Positions 13,362-16,150 of a stretch of 16,150 nt of DNA are shown here, piece by piece. The DNA is from Candidatus Methanocomedens sp. (GTDB lineage: Archaea > Halobacteriota > Methanosarcinia > Methanosarcinales > Methanocomedenaceae). The stretch is from positions 1-16,150 of the forward strand of contig PYCK01000180.1 in assembly GCA_009649835.1 (NCBI GenBank), given 5' to 3'. The notes beneath the pieces were generated by a model. The model did not search any database, was not told the DNA's origin, and saw only the letters and a program-made list of their open reading frames with translations. The first letter of the stretch is position 1; every line of letters starts with the position of its first letter. The position numbers were made by a program, and so were the translations under genes.

Positions 13362-13724
13362 ATGAAAGTATGCGTACCAACAATGGAAGATGGCGGTTTA
13401 GATGATATGGTGGCCCAGCATTTTGGCAGGGCACCCACTTATACTATAGTTGATATTGAAACAAATGCAATTGAAGTGATTCCGAATACAAGTGAACATA
13501 TGGGGGGTACAGGAGTTCCACCTGAGTACATAGCACCAACAGGTACCCATATTATGCTCTGTTCCGGACTTGGACCGAGGGCAGTAACTATGTTCGAACA
13601 ATATGGGATCGATGTATTTGTAGGTGCTTCAGGAACAGTCCGGGATGCAATAGCTGCATGGCAGAAGGGACTGTTAAGTGAAGCTACTGATGAGAATGCC
13701 TGCCGTGAGCACAGGCATGAATAA
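13362..13724 (+). CDS. NifX-domain (dinitrogenase Fe-Mo cofactor biosynthesis family) protein
   Basis: This 120-residue protein is a single NifX-type domain: MKVCVPTMEDGGLDDMVAQHFGRAPTYTIVD, then VIPNTSEHMGGTGVPPEYI, then GLGPRAVTMFEQYGIDVFVGASGTVRDAI. It lacks the linker and charged tail of the first copy. Cys4 and Cys67 lie in the core, and the C-terminus CREHRHE (Cys114 with two His) could bind a metal. ATG 13362 follows GGAG. It is the second NifX paralogue in the operon and probably handles iron-sulfur or iron-sulfide species together with the first copy; involvement in nitrogenase is not supported by any neighbour. Confidence 0.9.
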   Translation: MKVCVPTMEDGGLDDMVAQHFGRAPTYTIVDIETNAIEVIPNTSEHMGGTGVPPEYIAPTGTHIMLCSGLGPRAVTMFEQYGIDVFVGASGTVRDAIAAWQKGLLSEATDENACREHRHE

Positions 13725-13768
13725 AAATCAAAAAGCGAAACGAAACACTTGAAAAGGAGGTGAAATAA

Positions 13769-14092
13769 ATGCCAGGAGGAGATGGAACAGGACCTCAAGG
13801 GTTGGGTCCGAGGACAGGCAGGGCAGCAGGTTATTGTGCACAGTATCCAGTCCCGGGATATGCGAATCCCAATTTAGGTAGGGGTTTTTATCGCGGTGGA
13901 GGCCGGGGTCGCCGTAATTTGTACTATGCGACCGGTTTGACTGGTTGGCAGCGCGGTGCCTATAGTTACCCACCACCAGTGGTTCAGGCAATTACAAAAG
14001 AACAAGAGGCTGCTGAACTGAAAAATGAGGCAGAATACCTGGAAAATGAATTGAAAGAGATAAAGAAAAGGATTCAAGAGATTGGGGAATAA
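13769..14092 (+). CDS. DUF5320-family protein with C-terminal coiled coil
   Basis: The product has 107 residues. The N-terminus MPGGDGTGPQGLGPRTGRAA followed by GYC is the characteristic start of DUF5320 proteins. A Gly/Arg/Tyr/Pro-rich middle follows (GRGFYRGGGRGRRNLYYATG, SYPPPVVQ), and then a highly charged helix from about 75 to 107 (EQEAAELKNEAEYLENELKEIKKRIQEI) that should form a coiled coil. The family has no established function but is repeatedly found beside NifX-like and Mrp genes, as here. The start has a strong AAGGAGGTG ribosome site. Its stop codon lies in the loop of the operon terminator. The coiled coil resembles the charged tail of the first NifX protein, so the two may interact. 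Confidence 0.85.
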   Translation: MPGGDGTGPQGLGPRTGRAAGYCAQYPVPGYANPNLGRGFYRGGGRGRRNLYYATGLTGWQRGAYSYPPPVVQAITKEQEAAELKNEAEYLENELKEIKKRIQEIGE

Positions 14093-14116
14093 AATCCCCA
14101 ATCAATCTTTTTTTTT
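14080..14116 (+). terminator. Stem-loop plus T9 terminator of the mrp/NifX operon
   Basis: GATTGGGGA (14080-14088) pairs perfectly over 9 bp with TCCCCAATC (14095-14103) around a 6-base loop, and nine T residues follow at 14108-14116. The DUF5320 stop codon TAA (14090-14092) lies within the loop, so the stem overlaps the end of the gene. U-tract termination is known in archaea; the strong hairpin may also protect the mRNA 3' end. Confidence 0.85.
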
Positions 14117-14166
14117 GAACTGATGTGAAAAATAGTTATCAAAATAAGTCTGGTTGCAGTTATTAT

Positions 14167-14220
14167 TTATGTAACATAAGGTAGAGAAAATTTCTAATCA
14201 TAAAGTAATGATCATGATCA
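14167..14220. promoter_or_regulatory. Putative fsr promoter region with two perfect palindromes
   Basis: TTATGTAACATAA (14167-14179) is a perfect 6-bp inverted repeat around a central A, beside an AT-rich TATTATTTAT that could serve as the TATA box. TGATCATGATCA (14209-14220) is a perfect 12-bp palindrome 29 bp before the TTG start. Both fit dimeric regulator sites. Neither matches the feoA/mrp motif. Confidence 0.4.
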
Positions 14221-14249
14221 AAAATATGTAATTTCAGGAGATGATACAA

Positions 14250-16150
14250 TTGGCAGAAGAATTTAAATGGTTTTTGAAAGACGCGATAGTAGATACGGGC
14301 ATGTGTACATATTGCGGTGCGTGTGCTGCTGTGTGTCCATATGATATAATTGAGTTCGATGAGAACGGTCCGAAGTTGAAAGAGGAATGCTACAGAAACG
14401 GAGAAGGTGCATGCAAGGATGTGTGCCAGCGGGTCATGACAGATGCATCACGCTTATCCATGAACGTATTCAACTTCATGGCAAAACCTCCATCACTTAT
14501 TGGACAGTACGAAAAGATCGTTGCCGCAAGGGCGACAGATTCCGCAATCCGTGAAAAAGGCCAGGACGGTGGTGCTGTTACAGCACTTCTTGCATACTGC
14601 TTTGACAACGGACTGATCGACGGTGCGGTTACCACTGCAGGGATTGCAAAACCAAGTTCACACATCGTAACGAACAAGGAAGAACTCACGGATGCAGCAG
14701 GTGCGAAATATTCAATGATCCCTGTAATGTCTGCACTCAAGGAAACAACCGAGTCGCTCAAGAACGTTGCCGTGGTAGGTTTACCGTGCCACACCTATGG
14801 TACCAGGCGTACACAGTTCTTCGGAGGTCTGAATGTCCATCCCATCGAGGTCGGAAAGGACGGTGAGAAGGCAAAGATACCGAACATCCCATACGTGATC
14901 GGCTTGTTCTGTATGGAGAACTTCAATAAAGAGAAACTGTCTGAATACCTGGCAAATGCTGGTGTTGACATGGACAAGGTCAGTAAGCTGGCAATACACC
15001 TTGATGAGATGATAGTTACCACGGATGAAGGTGACATAGAATTTTCTCTTAAAGATCTCGCAGGATGTGTATCAGACGGATGCCGCATATGCAGGGACGC
15101 GGTCGCCAAGGTTGCTGATATCTCAGCAGGATATATGGGATCTTCAAAAGGCTGGACAACATTGATGGCACGAAATGCCAAGGGCATGGAACTGCTTAAT
15201 GCGGCTGTAAAGGCAGGTTATATTGAAACTTCTGATGAAGTGGATGTCAGTTTGATAGAAGAGTTCGCAGACCTTAAGTTGCGCAGATTCAAATCCGAAC
15301 TTACGAAGCGTCTTGAAGACGGGAGATCTGTCAAAGGTTACTGGGTGCGTGACTATCCGGGTGTAAGAACTGAGGTCAAGGGTACCAACTTTGTGAAGAT
15401 CAAAACACAATCCGGTCTTGTGGATAACGCTTATCTTGGAAAGGTTGCAGAACTGTCAAACAAGTATGGTGATGGTAAACTTGAGCTCACAAATCGTAAG
15501 AGTATTGAGATCCAGGGTGTCAAAAACGAAGATATTGATGACATAATGGCAGATGTATATGGAAACGGACTCATGACGATCGGCATGGGTTATGTTTCTG
15601 CCTGTCCCGGTAATGCATATTGTCCGGAAGCACTTGTTGAGACTAAGGATTTTGCAAATGAACTGACACCTATGTTCGCACAGAAACTCACACCCCATAA
15701 GATGAAGATCGCCATAGCAGGATGTGCCAACAACTGTGTAAGAACTCATCGTCATGATATAGGTATTATTGGGCAAAAGCAGCCAAAGATCGATACTGAG
15801 AAATGTAACGGATGCGGAAGATGTATTGAATTGTGCAAGTTCAATGCGCTCTCGATCTCTGGCGGAAAGGCTGTGATCGACAGAGACCTGTGCGGCAATT
15901 GCGGATGGTGTGTGCGGGGATGCCCGCATGAAGCTGCAGTGGAAGATAAACTCGGCTATTCGGTCTGGATCGGCGGAAATGATGCCCGAAGGCCAACTGA
16001 TGGTGTTCTGTTAAAGGAATTCTGCACAAAGGAAGAGATTCCGCCATTGATCAATAAGATTGCCTCCACATTTGTCAAATACAGAACAAAGCCTGGAAAG
16101 GAACGACTTGGAAATATCATTGAACTGGTCGGCGAAGGACAGTTTGTCAG
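14250..16150 (+). CDS. fsr: F420-dependent sulfite (or nitrite) reductase homologue, Fsr, C-terminus cut by the window
   Basis: An open frame of 633 codons runs to the right edge. An N-terminal ferredoxin motif (Cys19, 22, 25, 29-Pro) leads into an FrhB/FpoF-type F420H2-oxidising domain (about 85-345; GLPCH with Cys180, and GCVSDGCRICRD with Cys273, 278, 281). The C-terminal half is a siroheme reductase: ACPGNAYC (Cys452, Cys458) and AGCANNCVR (Cys492, Cys496) give the C-x5-C...C-x3-C siroheme/4Fe-4S site, followed by two inserted ferredoxin clusters (519/522/525/529 and 548/551/554/558). Fsr uses F420H2 to reduce sulfite to sulfide; a second group in methanotrophic archaea has been linked to nitrite. 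The group is not decidable by eye. TTG 14250 is preferred because AGGAG lies nine bases upstream; ATG 14241 touches that site. Fsr of Methanocaldococcus is about 620 aa, so few residues are missing. Confidence 0.93.
   Translation, partial: MAEEFKWFLKDAIVDTGMCTYCGACAAVCPYDIIEFDENGPKLKEECYRNGEGACKDVCQRVMTDASRLSMNVFNFMAKPPSLIGQYEKIVAARATDSAIREKGQDGGAVTALLAYCFDNGLIDGAVTTAGIAKPSSHIVTNKEELTDAAGAKYSMIPVMSALKETTESLKNVAVVGLPCHTYGTRRTQFFGGLNVHPIEVGKDGEKAKIPNIPYVIGLFCMENFNKEKLSEYLANAGVDMDKVSKLAIHLDEMIVTTDEGDIEFSLKDLAGCVSDGCRICRDAVAKVADISAGYMGSSKGWTTLMARNAKGMELLNAAVKAGYIETSDEVDVSLIEEFADLKLRRFKSELTKRLEDGRSVKGYWVRDYPGVRTEVKGTNFVKIKTQSGLVDNAYLGKVAELSNKYGDGKLELTNRKSIEIQGVKNEDIDDIMADVYGNGLMTIGMGYVSACPGNAYCPEALVETKDFANELTPMFAQKLTPHKMKIAIAGCANNCVRTHRHDIGIIGQKQPKIDTEKCNGCGRCIELCKFNALSISGGKAVIDRDLCGNCGWCVRGCPHEAAVEDKLGYSVWIGGNDARRPTDGVLLKEFCTKEEIPPLINKIASTFVKYRTKPGKERLGNIIELVGEGQFV

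Noticed and set aside
12566..13724. Nitrogenase cofactor (nif) cluster
   Set aside because: NifX-domain proteins alone do not indicate nitrogen fixation; no nifH, nifD, nifK, nifE, nifN or nifB gene is in the window.

Overview
The window looks like chromosomal DNA of an anaerobic, methane-metabolising euryarchaeon of the Methanosarcinales type, possibly an ANME-2-like methanotroph. Grounds: an HdrA-FlpD fusion of HdrA2 type, an F420-dependent sulfite reductase (Fsr) homologue, a presenilin-like archaeal protease, archaeal-style TATA/operator arrangements, and frequent GTG/TTG starts behind good Shine-Dalgarno sites. The lineage is inference; nothing here identifies a species.

Region 1-2400 is a gene graveyard around a tRNA-Thr(TGT) gene. 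It holds the C-terminal part of a CPBP (CAAX-protease-like) gene, a transposase remnant, a possible zinc-ribbon remnant, a truncated Fic N-terminus, a frameshifted DUF1016 N-terminus and one intact pRiA4b ORF-3-like gene. A small non-autonomous inverted-repeat element (502-664) sits inside one copy of a dispersed repeat. The second repeat copy (2281-2413) preserves the uninterrupted site. A second member of the element family lies at 4786-4909, in opposite orientation. Each element is directly flanked by an 8-bp target duplication.

Region 2376-8852 is a run of minus-strand genes: hdrA with a C-terminal FlpD/MvhD domain, a presenilin/signal-peptide-peptidase homologue, and a class III aminotransferase downstream of an ALDH7-like aldehyde dehydrogenase. 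The last two probably form an amino-to-acid pathway for an omega-amino compound. Five 13-bp tandem units lie between them.

Region 8950-16150 is plus-strand and centred on iron and iron-sulfur metabolism. feoA-feoB-dtxR (ferrous iron uptake plus metalloregulator) is followed by mrp (Fe-S carrier ATPase), a NifX-domain protein with a Gly/Met linker and charged tail that resembles the IssA iron-sulfur storage architecture, a zinc-ribbon miniprotein, a second NifX-like protein, a DUF5320 protein, a strong terminator, and then fsr, which is cut by the window end. A TTTAGG-n4-CCTAAA DtxR-type operator lies just before feoA. A second, nearly identical 14-bp palindrome occurs upstream of both feoA and mrp, so uptake and Fe-S handling may share regulation. 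The best candidate for an under-described system is this feo/mrp/NifX/IssA-like/DUF5320 module beside a siroheme-Fe-S reductase.
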